A stretch of DNA of 64,000 nt from Flavobacterium cerinum (GCF_024496085.1 NZ_CP101751.1:1178001-1242000), one strand, 5' to 3'. Shown: positions 26,698-36,008, counted from the stretch's first letter. Notes: generated by a model not told the origin, from the letters alone. Numbers and translations: made by a program.

Positions 26698-26762
26698 TTG
26701 GGATAGTATTATTTTGTGATTCCCAAAGTTAATGATTTTGAAGATTGGATGGAGATAAAAAT

Positions 26763-26790
26763 AAAACCCCGGTCATTGACCAGGGTTTTA
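26763..26790 (-). terminator. Intrinsic terminator after tsf
   Basis: Minus-strand stem AAAACCCtGGTCA / TGACCgGGGTTTT followed by a T-rich run. It ends the rplM-rpsI-rpsB-tsf region. Confidence 0.9.
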
Positions 26791-26828
26791 AAGCCGAATA
26801 GGCTATATGTTTTTTCCTGTTGCAGGAA

Positions 26829-27653
26829 TTATGCTAAAGCAGCTCTTTTGAAACCAGTAACTGTTAATGCTCCGTCTACAGATTTTACATATTCTGCAAC
26901 GCTCATTTTAGGTTCTTTGATATAATCCTGGTTGATTAAAGTATTGTCTTTGAAGAAACGAGCTAATTTTCCTTTAGCGATGTTGTCTAACATAGCCTCA
27001 GCTTTTCCTTCCTGACGTAATAAATCTTTAGCGATTTCGATTTCTTTTTCGATGATAGCAGCATCAACACCTTCTTCGTTTAATGCGATAGGAGCCATAG
27101 CAGCTGCTTGCATTGCTACGTTTCTTGAAGCTTCTTCAGCACCGTCAACGTTAGCAGATAAAGATACTAATGTAGCGATTTTGTTACCAGCGTGGATGTA
27201 AGATCCAACGAAAGCACCTTCTAAACGCTCAAAAGCACCGATTTCGATTTTCTCACCGATAACTCCTGTTTGCTCGATCAATTTGTCAGCAACAGTAATT
27301 CCGTTGAAATCAGAAGCTAAAAATTCTTCTTTAGTAGCATAGTTTAACGCCTGGTTAGCTAAGTCTGTAGCTAATTTTACGAAACCTTCATTTTTACCTA
27401 CGAAGTCAGTCTCACAGTTTAATGAGATAACAACACCAGCAGTTTTGTCAGCGTTAACAATAGCAATAGCAGCTCCTTCAGTAGATTCTCTATCTGAACG
27501 GTTAGCAGCAACTTTCTGACCTTTTTTACGTAGGTTTTCGATTGCTAAATCAAAATCTCCATCAGCTTCAACTAAAGCTTTTTTACAATCCATCATACCG
27601 GCACCGGTAATTTGTCTTAATTTATTTACGTCTGCAGCAGTAATATTTGCCAT
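26829..27653 (-). CDS. tsf: Translation elongation factor Ts
   Basis: 274 residues with the N-terminal signature TAADVNKLRQITGAGMMDCKKAL and the core SLNCETDFVGKNEGF that inserts into EF-Tu to release GDP. The length matches bacterial EF-Ts. It lies downstream of rpsB, the universal order, with a 105-base spacer holding a long stem and a possible internal promoter. Confidence 0.98.
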   Translation of the reverse strand: MANITAADVNKLRQITGAGMMDCKKALVEADGDFDLAIENLRKKGQKVAANRSDRESTEGAAIAIVNADKTAGVVISLNCETDFVGKNEGFVKLATDLANQALNYATKEEFLASDFNGITVADKLIEQTGVIGEKIEIGAFERLEGAFVGSYIHAGNKIATLVSLSANVDGAEEASRNVAMQAAAMAPIALNEEGVDAAIIEKEIEIAKDLLRQEGKAEAMLDNIAKGKLARFFKDNTLINQDYIKEPKMSVAEYVKSVDGALTVTGFKRAALA

Positions 27654-27687
27654 TTTGAAAGTGTTTTATTTTTAGGTTAAAAAAATG

Positions 27688-27742
27688 AAGTCGTTATGTT
27701 GATAGTCGCTACAAAAGTAAGCATCCACCAGCACAACGACTT
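27688..27742 (-). promoter_or_regulatory. rpsB-tsf spacer: long stem with T-run and internal promoter-like box
   Basis: AAGTCGTTATGTTG (27688-27701) and CAGCACAACGACTT (27729-27742) form an imperfect 14-bp stem. On the minus strand it is followed by CATTTTTTT, a terminator-like layout between rpsB and tsf. Its loop contains TACTTTTG (27719-27712 on the minus strand), a TAnnTTTG box that could start a separate tsf transcript; the nearest upstream TTG is only 14 bases away. Confidence 0.5.
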
Positions 27743-27758
27743 TATCATAATGTTATTT

Positions 27759-28526
27759 TTATTCTTCAGATGAAGTTGTTGTAGCTTCTGTTTGAGCAGC
27801 TGCTACTTCTCCGGCTGGTTGCTCTTCTTTGTCAGATTTTCTGTCAGAAAGTCCTTCAATGATAGCACCGCTTACTAAAGATAAAACTTTGTCGATTGAT
27901 TTTGAAGCATCATCGTTAGCCGGGATAACATAATCAACCTGACGTGGGTCAGAGTTGGTATCTACCATAGCAAAAACTGGAATGTTTAATTTTTGTGCTT
28001 CTTTTACAGCGATATGTTCCGCTTTGATATCCACTACAAACAACGCAGCTGGTAATCGGGTCATGTCAGCAATAGAACCTAAGTTTTTCTCAAGTTTTGC
28101 ACGAAGACGATCTACCTGTAAACGTTCTTTTTTAGATAATGTCATGAAAGTACCGTCTTTCTTCATTTTATCAATAGAAGCCATTTTTTTAACAGCTTTA
28201 CGGATAGTTACGAAGTTAGTCAACATACCACCTGGCCATCTTTCAGTGATGAATGGCATGTTAGCAGCTGTAGCTTTTTCAGCAACGATATCTTTTGCTT
28301 GTTTTTTGGTAGCTACGAAAAGTACTTTTCTACCGGATGCAGCGATCTTTTTCAAAGCCTCATTAGCTTCTTCGATCTTAGCTGCAGTTTTATATAGATT
28401 GATAATGTGAATACCATTACGCTCCATATAGATGTAAGGAGCCATGTTTGGATCCCATTTTCTAGTCATGTGTCCGAAGTGAACACCTGCTTCTAGTAAT
28501 TCTTTAACTTCTACTTTGTTTGCCAT
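27759..28526 (-). CDS. rpsB: Small-subunit ribosomal protein uS2
   Basis: The start at 28526 (MANKVEVKELLEAGVHFGH) is the canonical S2 N-terminus; an in-frame ATG at 28559 would add eleven unrelated residues. 255 residues with the S2 core (WNPKM-equivalent WDPNMAPYIY, WPGGMLTNF, NIPVFAMVDTNSDP) and an acidic, Ala/Glu-rich C-terminal tail. It binds the back of the 30S near S1. Preceded by a structured leader (28527-28676). Confidence 0.98.
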   Translation of the reverse strand: MANKVEVKELLEAGVHFGHMTRKWDPNMAPYIYMERNGIHIINLYKTAAKIEEANEALKKIAASGRKVLFVATKKQAKDIVAEKATAANMPFITERWPGGMLTNFVTIRKAVKKMASIDKMKKDGTFMTLSKKERLQVDRLRAKLEKNLGSIADMTRLPAALFVVDIKAEHIAVKEAQKLNIPVFAMVDTNSDPRQVDYVIPANDDASKSIDKVLSLVSGAIIEGLSDRKSDKEEQPAGEVAAAQTEATTTSSEE

Positions 28527-28676
28527 TTTGTAATAGTTTACGTTCTGTTGTATTAGCAATGGGGAAGTAGCGATTTATCAATTTGATATTCTGGTCTTCG
28601 CCATTTAGATGCTAAACTAATTCCTACCTCGGCAGGAGAGCAACAAAAACTTAGTTTTTTTAATAAAAAATAAATA
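28527..28676 (-). promoter_or_regulatory. Structured 150-base rpsB leader, candidate S2-binding RNA
   Basis: The rpsI-rpsB spacer is unusually long for a ribosomal operon. On the minus strand it contains TCCTGC-CGAG-GTAGGA (28637-28622), a compact 6-bp hairpin with a tetraloop. TATCA-AAT-TGATA and a longer-range GCGA/TCGC pairing then precede the ATG. S2 autoregulates its own operon through a leader in other bacteria; equivalence here is inference. Confidence 0.45.
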
Positions 28677-29063
28677 TTAACGTTTAGAGAATTGGAATCT
28701 CTTACGAGCTTTCTTCTGACCGAATTTCTTACGCTCAACCATACGAGGATCTCTTGTTAGTAATCCTTCTGGTTTTAAGATAGCTCTGTTCTCAACTTCT
28801 ACTTCACACATAGCTCTTGCAATAGCCATACGTACAGCTTCTGCCTGACCTGTTGTTCCTCCACCGTATACATTTACTTTGATGTCAAAATTAGCAGCGT
28901 TTTCAGTCATTGCTAACGGTTGCATCACTTTGTACTGTAATGTAGCAGTTGGGAAGTAAGTTGTAAATTCTCTTTTGTTTACCGTGATGTTTCCAGTTCC
29001 TTCTGTAACATATACACGAGCAACAGCGGTTTTTCTTCTACCGATTTTGTGAATAACTCCCAT
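28677..29063 (-). CDS. rpsI: Small-subunit ribosomal protein uS9
   Basis: 128 residues with GRRKTAVARVY at the N-terminus and the invariant basic C-terminus KKARKRFQFSKR whose last residues contact P-site tRNA. The ATG overlaps the rplM stop by one base (TAATG). Confidence 0.98.
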   Translation of the reverse strand: MGVIHKIGRRKTAVARVYVTEGTGNITVNKREFTTYFPTATLQYKVMQPLAMTENAANFDIKVNVYGGGTTGQAEAVRMAIARAMCEVEVENRAILKPEGLLTRDPRMVERKKFGQKKARKRFQFSKR

Positions 29064-29518
29064 TACTTTAGATCGTTTAAGTTAACGGTTTTAGGTTGTT
29101 GTGCATCATGTTTGTGCTCAGAACCTACATATACATTTAAATTGCGGAATAATTGTGCTCCTAATTTGTTTTTAGGCAACATTCCTTTTACAGCTTTCTC
29201 TACTAATAATGCAGGGTTTTTTTGTTGCATTACTTTAGCAGATAAACTTCTTTGACCACCTGGGTAACCTGTGTGACGGATATAAGTTTTATCCTCCAGT
29301 TTGTTACCAGTTAGGTTGATTTTTTCTGCGTTGATAACAATTACGTTATCTCCACAGTCCACGTGCGGTGTATAACTAGTCTTGTATTTACCTCTTAATA
29401 GCATGGCTACTTTTGAAGCAAAACGCCCTAAGTTATGACCTTCAGCATCTACAACGATCCACTCTTTTTGAGCAGTTGCCTTGTTAGCTGATACTGTCTT
29501 GTAGCTTAAATTGTTCAC
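29063..29518 (-). CDS. rplM: Large-subunit ribosomal protein uL13
   Basis: 151 residues containing WIVVDAEGHNLGRFASKVAM, HTGYPGG and VKGMLPKNKLG, diagnostic for uL13, an early 50S assembly protein. It is the first gene of the rplM-rpsI unit, behind an exact promoter match. An extended C-terminus with HDAQQPKTV is usual for this group. Confidence 0.98.
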   Translation of the reverse strand: MNNLSYKTVSANKATAQKEWIVVDAEGHNLGRFASKVAMLLRGKYKTSYTPHVDCGDNVIVINAEKINLTGNKLEDKTYIRHTGYPGGQRSLSAKVMQQKNPALLVEKAVKGMLPKNKLGAQLFRNLNVYVGSEHKHDAQQPKTVNLNDLK

Positions 29519-29546
29519 AATAATTTATTTTAATTAAACATTCCAT

Positions 29547-29560
29547 CCCCAATAAAGGGG
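29547..29560 (-). promoter_or_regulatory. Short hairpin at the 5' end of the rplM transcript
   Basis: Minus strand CCCC-TTTATT-GGGG, starting within a few bases of the predicted transcript start. It has no T-run; probably a leader stem or an L13-linked control element. Confidence 0.4.
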
Positions 29561-29563
29561 TTG

Positions 29564-29593
29564 CAAAAGTACAAATATTTATTTTAAATACAA
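29564..29593 (-). promoter_or_regulatory. Promoter of rplM-rpsI
   Basis: Minus strand TTG (29593-29591), a 19-base spacer, then TACTTTTG (29571-29564). A full consensus match. Confidence 0.85.
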
Positions 29594-29737
29594 ATGTCTG
29601 CTCAATAATATTTTATTGATTGATAATCAGTTGTGTTATTGTTCATTTTGTAACGATTTAAGTGGTTCGTTATGAAACAATCTTCCTTTTTTTGACGTTT
29701 CAATCAATTGTGCCGGTTGTAAATCCGTATTTTGAGC

Positions 29738-31048
29738 CTATTCTTTGGAGAAATTGAGTTTGCTGTCGCCTTGTTTTAAAAGTAAACCGTTGTTTTTAAA
29801 GGTGATTTCTATTCCGGCCGCGTCAAAAGTAAACTCTGTCGGACTTAAAGCTTTTAGCGGAAATGCGCCTTGTCCTGTAGCTTGTCCTGTTAATTCTCCG
29901 TTTTCGAGTTTAATTGTAAGTTGTAACGGTACCTGTTTGGAACTGTATACCCCTTCATAGCTTTTCAGTAGCTTTTGATCGACTGCTACGGTTTTCAGAT
30001 TCGGAAAACGATACGGTATTTTATAATAAATACTCAGGATGCCCATTAGAATTTCATTTTCATTATAATTGTTTCCGTTCACGATAAGGGAAACAGCGAT
30101 TTTATCACTGGGATGATAAGCGACCATGGATCGGAAATCTTCAATGATTCCGTTATGTCCTAAAAAACGTTTGTCGCTAAACGGAAACTGTAAAAGTCCT
30201 TTGCCATAGCCTTTCTCCACTGTGGTCATTTGTGCTAATGATGCAGGCTTGATAATTTTTCCGGTAAAAAGTGCATTGATAAAGGTGGTCAGATCGGAAG
30301 CTGTCGATACCAAAGCACCGGCTGCATTGGCTACGCTTAAATCCCAGGAGTCGGTTCTGTTCCATTTGTTGTTACTAAAGCTATAGGAAAAAGCTTCATT
30401 CTTACCCGGAGCACCCTTTTTTGGATAATACGTGTTTTTTAAACCGATTTTATTTGTTATTCGAGTTGCTACATTGTCACCATAATTCTTTCCGGTGATC
30501 GATTCGATGATATAGCCTAATAACAGGTAATTGGAATTACTGTATTCTGCTCTGGTATCGGGTTCGAAAGTCGGTTGCAATGCTGCTATCCGTTTTAACA
30601 TGTCGCGTTTGGTTTGCGGCTTTGTTTTATAGGTCTGAAAAGTGTTGTCAGTATAATTGGCAATTCCGCTTTTGTGGTTTAACATCATTCCGATGGTAAT
30701 GGAACCGGCATTTGGTATCTCCGAATAAAACTTGGATAATTTGGTTTCTAATGTCAGCTTTTTTTCTTCAATTAATTGAAAAATGATCGAAGCAGTAAAT
30801 GTTTTCGTTATGGATCCGATTCTGTATTTTGTGTCGGCATCAGCAGGTATATTGTTTTCTACATCCGCAAATCCGTAATTCTTTTCAAAAACTGTATTTC
30901 CGTTTTCCTGAAGACTTACTGCTCCCATAAATTTGTTGTTATCATACAAGTAAGTCAACAAACTGTCTATTTTGTTGAAACGTGTTTTTTCCTGAGCAAC
31001 AATTGAAAATGAAAGGAATAAAAATAAAAATAGGATGTTTTTTTTCAT
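29738..31048 (-). CDS. Serine hydrolase, class C beta-lactamase/PBP-like
   Basis: 436 residues: a signal peptide ending SIVAQ, then the beta-lactamase-related fold with catalytic SITK at 79-82, YSN at 169-171 and the third-motif equivalent HNG in FLGHNGIIEDF. The last about 90 residues form a small beta-barrel-like domain often attached to these esterases/peptidases. Likely periplasmic; it could hydrolyse D-amino-acid peptides or esters. True beta-lactamase activity is not implied. It is monocistronic downstream of the methyltransferase, in the same direction. Confidence 0.92.
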   Translation of the reverse strand: MKKNILFLFLFLSFSIVAQEKTRFNKIDSLLTYLYDNNKFMGAVSLQENGNTVFEKNYGFADVENNIPADADTKYRIGSITKTFTASIIFQLIEEKKLTLETKLSKFYSEIPNAGSITIGMMLNHKSGIANYTDNTFQTYKTKPQTKRDMLKRIAALQPTFEPDTRAEYSNSNYLLLGYIIESITGKNYGDNVATRITNKIGLKNTYYPKKGAPGKNEAFSYSFSNNKWNRTDSWDLSVANAAGALVSTASDLTTFINALFTGKIIKPASLAQMTTVEKGYGKGLLQFPFSDKRFLGHNGIIEDFRSMVAYHPSDKIAVSLIVNGNNYNENEILMGILSIYYKIPYRFPNLKTVAVDQKLLKSYEGVYSSKQVPLQLTIKLENGELTGQATGQGAFPLKALSPTEFTFDAAGIEITFKNNGLLLKQGDSKLNFSKE

Positions 31049-31104
31049 GAATTCAAATGTTAGATACTATTGGTAGTATTAATTCCCGAAAGGTACCAAT
31101 AAAT

Positions 31105-31767
31105 TTATTTTTTTTCAATGATAAAAATAGTGTTCTGTTCGCCGAATACCCGTTCGGAATGAATACTTGTCATTTTGAGATCATTTCGGGTGGCGATTGC
31201 ACGGATGGAAGTAAGATCACAATCTTCTGAGAGGATCATATACGTTTTGTTGATTGCCGACAAATATTCCGGAAGTTGATGAAAAAGGCGTTCGAAATAA
31301 TCAAAGTTCTCACCGCAAAACCAGGCTTTCTCTGCTGTATTTTGTGGGTTTTTAGGATAATAAGGCGGATTTATAATGATATAATCGAATGTCCGGTTTT
31401 TAAATTCGCTGAAAAGATCGGAATATACGATCGATAGGGAAACATGATTGGCAACGGCATTTTGTTGTAATGCTTCAAGTGCTGTTTCGTTAATGTCGGA
31501 AGCGATGACTTGTGCTTCTTTTTGTGCTGCCAGTATGGAGATAATACCGCAACCGCAACCCAGTTCGAGAAAACTTTTGTTTTGCAAAGGCAACGGTTCG
31601 ATAAATTGCAATAACAATTTGGTGCTGATTGTAATGAAAGGAGGAAATACGCCCGGTTCAACCCGAACACTGATGTTTTTATAACGGTATTTCCGAGGTT
31701 TTGATAAGTATAATGCGCTGCCTTTTTTTAGTAGCGGACTGATAATTCGTTGGATTAGCTTTCTCAT
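31105..31767 (-). CDS. SAM-dependent methyltransferase with NPPY motif
   Basis: 220 residues: class I Rossmann fold with the SAM loop FLELGCGCGI (about 66-75), acidic loop ASDINETAL, and catalytic NPPY at 133-136, as in HemK/PrmC-type N-methyltransferases that act on planar amide or amine nitrogens. Unlike PrmC it lacks the N-terminal helical domain. Its ATG shares one base with the stop of the upstream radical SAM gene (31767), so it belongs to the same transcription unit. The substrate is unknown; context suggests the product of that cluster. Confidence 0.9.
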   Translation of the reverse strand: MRKLIQRIISPLLKKGSALYLSKPRKYRYKNISVRVEPGVFPPFITISTKLLLQFIEPLPLQNKSFLELGCGCGIISILAAQKEAQVIASDINETALEALQQNAVANHVSLSIVYSDLFSEFKNRTFDYIIINPPYYPKNPQNTAEKAWFCGENFDYFERLFHQLPEYLSAINKTYMILSEDCDLTSIRAIATRNDLKMTSIHSERVFGEQNTIFIIEKK

Positions 31768-33290
31768 TACTCGGAATAAAATCCTTCAATTTCAGGTTGG
31801 CGGTATCTCCAGATTTTATGCAATGCCTTAATTTCATAAGGATATTGATAAAAACCGGTTTTATAACGCAATCCCGATAGGGTTTGTAATACAGTCCTTT
31901 TAAGTCCCCTTATTCTGAAATCGGATACAGTGGGATAGTAGCCGTTTAAAACGGTTTCAAAATTTTTGATGGTATCGATCATATAAGGTTTTAACCACGG
32001 TGTGATCGGATTTTTGCGTAAGTCAAAGTTCTCCCAACTCGGTGAAATCCAATCTTCCAGATGTTCCGGAAATGAAAAACCGGCATCCAGTATTTGCTGG
32101 TATAATTCGGAACCTTCCGTTGGTACCGGGCTGTATAAATAAATGATAATTTCGGCTTTCGGATTGATTGTTTTAATCTCACGAATAAAATTAATATCCC
32201 ATACAATCTGATCGTAAACTTCTTTTTCAGTAGCCGCGGGCATACCTAATACAAACGAAAGTTCGGGTACGATATCGACGTTTTTCATTCGCAATACAAA
32301 GTCTTTGATCATTTGTCCGGACTGTGTACCGCCTTTGTTCATTTGTTTTAGGATATTGTCGTTTCCGGTTTCGGCGCCTAAAAAAATCATTTTGCAACCG
32401 GCTTTGCGCATCAGTCGGAGTTCATCGTCTGAATACATATTGATCGTGTCAATCCGACCTTCGCCCCAATAACTGATATTGTCATTTAAGATCAGTTCCG
32501 AAAATTCCAGAACTCTCTTTTTTGAAGTGAAAAAATTGTTGTCGTGGAATTCGATAGCATCGATATTGTACTTTTTCTTGAAATAGTGCACATCTTCATA
32601 AATTCTTTTGGCCGACATGCCTTTCCATCGGGCATTATAAATCGGTACAACGGCACAAAAGGAACAGGAAAAAGGACAACCCATGCTGGAATGATAGGAA
32701 AGTGTTTTACTTCCCATAAAAGTTTTGGCCAGGTAATTTCGAACCGGGTAAAACTGGTTTAGGTATTCGTACGGAAATTTAGGAAGTGTATCCTGATCCA
32801 GTAACGCTTCGGTTGGTGTTTTGGTAATGGTATTGTCCGGTTTTTTATAAATCAGATTTTTGATCAATACGATTTGCTCCGGTTCGTTGTTTTCTAAAGC
32901 ATTTAAAAGTGCCGGAAATGTATTGTCACCGGGACCATTGATGATATAATCCACATAACCGGAATTCAATGCCACTTTATATTGATTGGAAGCAAAGTAA
33001 CCGCCCCATATAGTAATGGTTTCCGGATATTGCTCTTTTATTTTTTTTGTAAACGGAATAGCTTGTTTGAGTTGCGGACCGGGCATTACAGTAGATCCGA
33101 AATAACCGAATTCGCCCGTCGCCAGATATTTTTCGATGGTTTGCCACGGATCAGTTTCCAGATTACCGTCAACAAATACATAATCGTAAATGCCGTGAAT
33201 CGAAGCGCCTACCTGTAAGATGGAGTTCGGAATCCGATGCTTACTGTTAGCACTTCTGGGATTGAATAATATGACTTTATTCTTTTTCAA
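31767..33290 (-). CDS. B12-type radical SAM enzyme
   Basis: 507 residues. Residues about 5-135 have the alternating beta/alpha layout of a cobalamin-binding domain, but the DxHxxG cobalamin-histidine motif is missing. The radical SAM core has CPFSCSFC with C205, C209 and C212 for the 4Fe-4S cluster, and GAETGNDNIL downstream. Such enzymes methylate unactivated carbons or rearrange ring systems in lipids, pigments and antibiotics; the substrate here is unknown. Overlaps: 14 bases with the upstream flippase gene and one base with the methyltransferase after it. Confidence 0.93.
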   Translation of the reverse strand: MKKNKVILFNPRSANSKHRIPNSILQVGASIHGIYDYVFVDGNLETDPWQTIEKYLATGEFGYFGSTVMPGPQLKQAIPFTKKIKEQYPETITIWGGYFASNQYKVALNSGYVDYIINGPGDNTFPALLNALENNEPEQIVLIKNLIYKKPDNTITKTPTEALLDQDTLPKFPYEYLNQFYPVRNYLAKTFMGSKTLSYHSSMGCPFSCSFCAVVPIYNARWKGMSAKRIYEDVHYFKKKYNIDAIEFHDNNFFTSKKRVLEFSELILNDNISYWGEGRIDTINMYSDDELRLMRKAGCKMIFLGAETGNDNILKQMNKGGTQSGQMIKDFVLRMKNVDIVPELSFVLGMPAATEKEVYDQIVWDINFIREIKTINPKAEIIIYLYSPVPTEGSELYQQILDAGFSFPEHLEDWISPSWENFDLRKNPITPWLKPYMIDTIKNFETVLNGYYPTVSDFRIRGLKRTVLQTLSGLRYKTGFYQYPYEIKALHKIWRYRQPEIEGFYSE

Positions 33291-34452
33291 ATTTTAATAA
33301 TGAAGGTTTAACTGTAAGTATTAACTGAACCAATTGCGCTATAGCTGAACCGAATAAGGCCCCGCTCATTCCATAGTTTAAATATACTAATATTGTCGAT
33401 ATAATAGTATTGATCAAAGTTCCTGTCAATAAAATTTTTATCACGGTTTTTTCCCGATGATTTTTAAAGAGTTCTACGATCTTAATTCCATAGACAAATG
33501 ACGGATAAACATAAAAAAATGCAATGCTGTAAAACCAGAAAGAGAATTGTGTTTTCAGGTAAAAAACAGTTATCAGATGAATGAAAAGTAATCCGATCGG
33601 GACTAGAAATAATCCCAATAAAGAGAGCTGCTTCTGAATTTTAGCAACGGTAGTTTTGTTGTTCCGGTAAATATTCTTTGTAAACGGAGCATAAATAAAT
33701 GCGGCAACCGACATGGCAAAAACCAGTAAACTATTTAGTACCTGATAATTGGCAACAATGGTTCGGTTTTCAAAATAATCGATTATATAAACATCGATTT
33801 TTGAGGTGAAAAAACCCAATATCGATAATACAAAAAACGGAAATGCCTGCTTAAAATAAGAGGTGTCCGTTTTCATGTTTTCGGCCGACAGGTATTTCTG
33901 GAATAATAGGAAGTAACCGGTTCCGCGGATAAACTGGTAAAAACTATAATTGACCAACAGGGAATAAATTCCGAAATCGTCTTTCAACAGATAAAAAGGG
34001 AGTAGGAAAACGAAGAAGCTGGCTGTTTCAATCAGGATAGAAGCGTTGAACTTTTTTTCATAAATAACCAATGCTTCGGTCGAGTGGTTGAAATAACGCC
34101 CCAATATCCAGATAAAAATGTAAAATGTATACGAAAGCGGAAACAGCAAAAGACTTCCAATCGTAAATAAAAATACTAGCGGTAAACGGGAGTATAAGAT
34201 ACGGGAATAGTTCTTTTTGATTTTATTCGGCAGCAGGCTAAACAAGCGTAACATATATTCTTTATTGCCCCAGTTGATGACCTGAACGGCAAACAATGTG
34301 TACAATAAGATGGAAACAAAGCTGCCCCAGATTTCTTTCTGCGAAAAATGGATTACCAGAAAAGGAATGGCCATGCCAAATACCGATACAATAAGCTGAC
34401 GTATTGTATTACCGGAAATGTGGGCGATTCTGTTGCGGTTTTTTGTTCTCAA
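33277..34452 (-). CDS. Polysaccharide/oligosaccharide flippase-like membrane protein
   Basis: 391 residues with about 12 hydrophobic segments, resembling the MOP-superfamily Wzx-type flippases that turn lipid-linked glycans across the inner membrane. The start MRTKNRNRIAHISGNTIRQ precedes the first helix. Length is slightly short for Wzx (about 400-480). It overlaps the GT87-like gene by 4 bases (ATGA). Context of polytopic transferases and B12 radical SAM enzymes suggests export of a modified lipid-linked product. Confidence 0.83.
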   Translation of the reverse strand: MRTKNRNRIAHISGNTIRQLIVSVFGMAIPFLVIHFSQKEIWGSFVSILLYTLFAVQVINWGNKEYMLRLFSLLPNKIKKNYSRILYSRLPLVFLFTIGSLLLFPLSYTFYIFIWILGRYFNHSTEALVIYEKKFNASILIETASFFVFLLPFYLLKDDFGIYSLLVNYSFYQFIRGTGYFLLFQKYLSAENMKTDTSYFKQAFPFFVLSILGFFTSKIDVYIIDYFENRTIVANYQVLNSLLVFAMSVAAFIYAPFTKNIYRNNKTTVAKIQKQLSLLGLFLVPIGLLFIHLITVFYLKTQFSFWFYSIAFFYVYPSFVYGIKIVELFKNHREKTVIKILLTGTLINTIISTILVYLNYGMSGALFGSAIAQLVQLILTVKPSLLKFEKE

Positions 34453-36008
34453 TGAATGGTGCTTTTTCGTAACGTATAAAACCCGATACCACGATCGTAA
34501 TCCGACAAATACAACAAGGTTTGCCGATCTAATACGATTGCTTTTCGCTTATGATCTGATCCGAAAGTTTGCTGTTTGTTGTTGTAAAATATTTGGTTGT
34601 TTTGAATAAGGGCTTCCGATTGTTTTACTTCCGGAAGAGGAATGGTTGCGGAATGTTCTCCGTTTTCATCCCGAAAAAAATAACGAAGCTGATCATCGGA
34701 AACGGTATAATCATAAATGAGGATGGGACTGTCTTTTGGAAGAATAGGCGTGCTGTTGTCTTTGGTTTGAAGATAAAAGCCACTGATGCCAATCAAAACG
34801 GAAAATACCGGAATCCAGATGCTTTTTTTCCACGGAATGCTGTTGCGAATACTGCTGAGATACCACACTGAAAATGCAATAACAAATGCCATTCGCAGAT
34901 AGGAAACCGGAAAAGTCTTTGTGATCAGTATCGATATTGGGATATTACAGCTTATAAAGAGCAATAACAGAACCATTGTTTTTGCGGGTAATGATCCGGG
35001 TTGTTTGACCAGATAAAGAAACGGGAATAACAACAGGATAAAGGTGTACGTACTCCCATAAGGCGACACGAGTATTGCAGCTATAATCCAATAGGAAAAA
35101 GCAAATAGTTTATTTTGATCATTCTTAGTGATGCAATAACCGATAAAAAGTAAGCTCAGTTTAAATGCTGTTAACAGTGTTTTAAAAAGCAATGGACTGT
35201 CGAATACCGGGTTTTGATTTTCAATCGGATCAAAAATAAAAAGACGTTTAAGGAACATATGAACCGATTGGTAATTGTCGACAAAAGCGGTGGCAATTTC
35301 ACCGTTGGAAGCTTTTGGAAAAACGTCCCGTAAAAAGAAAATCCATATTTCAATTCCGTTTGTCAAAACGGATAACAGTGTAAAACCGAAACAAAAACCG
35401 ATAAGTAATAAAGCGGCTTTATAATTTTTTCGGAAGAGAAGAAAAAGAATAAGAATAGCCGGAAATATTTTAATCAGTATAGCAAGGCTCCAAAATAATG
35501 CCATTGGCGTGAAGCGTTTTCTTTCGTAAGCGAGCCAGCCTTCGGCCAACAGGAAAAAGAGTAGAAAATACAATTGTCCGAACAACAGGTTGTTTTTTAT
35601 CGGTATAAAAAAGAGAACGGGAAGGACAATCAGGTAAACGGGCTTGATCGTATAAAAGCGGAAAATCCGACTCAAACTGTATAGAAATAAAACGCAACTG
35701 ATGAGGTTAAAAACAAGTTTGGCTGTAAATGGGTTTACAAAATGAAACGGATAGAAAAGCAGCGTCAAAAACGGTGTGTTCGGTGCAAAACTGGTAAAAA
35801 CGGAAGTGTAACCTAGCGTAGCAATCTCCCGGTTAAAAATATCGGGAAAATACAAATCCGATGTAAAATGACCTTCTGAAAAAAAATACCCGCCAAAATA
35901 GTAATTCGCAAAATCATGCAAAACAAAACCGGTTGCCTGATAGACGTAAAAACCGCACAGCGCAATTATCGGGAACAAAGGATAATAGGTTTTAAACAGT
36001 TGTTTCAT
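34449..36008 (-). CDS. GT87-like polytopic mannosyltransferase-type membrane protein
   Basis: The start at 36008 (MKQLFKTYYPLF) is preferred to an in-frame ATG at 36026. About eleven membrane helices in 519 residues, with an early acidic/aromatic extracytoplasmic loop. The internal signatures NNLLFGQLYFLL and AILIKIFPAILILF are typical of GT87/DUF2029 polyprenyl-phosphate-dependent alpha-mannosyltransferases. A soluble-looking C-terminal tail (about 420-519) with a beta-rich pattern is unusual for the family. It is the first gene of the 36.0-31.1 kb run of translationally overlapping genes. Confidence 0.8.
   Translation of the reverse strand: MKQLFKTYYPLFPIIALCGFYVYQATGFVLHDFANYYFGGYFFSEGHFTSDLYFPDIFNREIATLGYTSVFTSFAPNTPFLTLLFYPFHFVNPFTAKLVFNLISCVLFLYSLSRIFRFYTIKPVYLIVLPVLFFIPIKNNLLFGQLYFLLFFLLAEGWLAYERKRFTPMALFWSLAILIKIFPAILILFLLFRKNYKAALLLIGFCFGFTLLSVLTNGIEIWIFFLRDVFPKASNGEIATAFVDNYQSVHMFLKRLFIFDPIENQNPVFDSPLLFKTLLTAFKLSLLFIGYCITKNDQNKLFAFSYWIIAAILVSPYGSTYTFILLLFPFLYLVKQPGSLPAKTMVLLLLFISCNIPISILITKTFPVSYLRMAFVIAFSVWYLSSIRNSIPWKKSIWIPVFSVLIGISGFYLQTKDNSTPILPKDSPILIYDYTVSDDQLRYFFRDENGEHSATIPLPEVKQSEALIQNNQIFYNNKQQTFGSDHKRKAIVLDRQTLLYLSDYDRGIGFYTLRKSTIH

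Noticed and set aside
31049..31104. ATTGGTA/TACCAAT stem between methyltransferase and serine hydrolase as a terminator
   Set aside because: Seven pairs with an 18-base loop and no T-run in the transcribed direction; could be chance.
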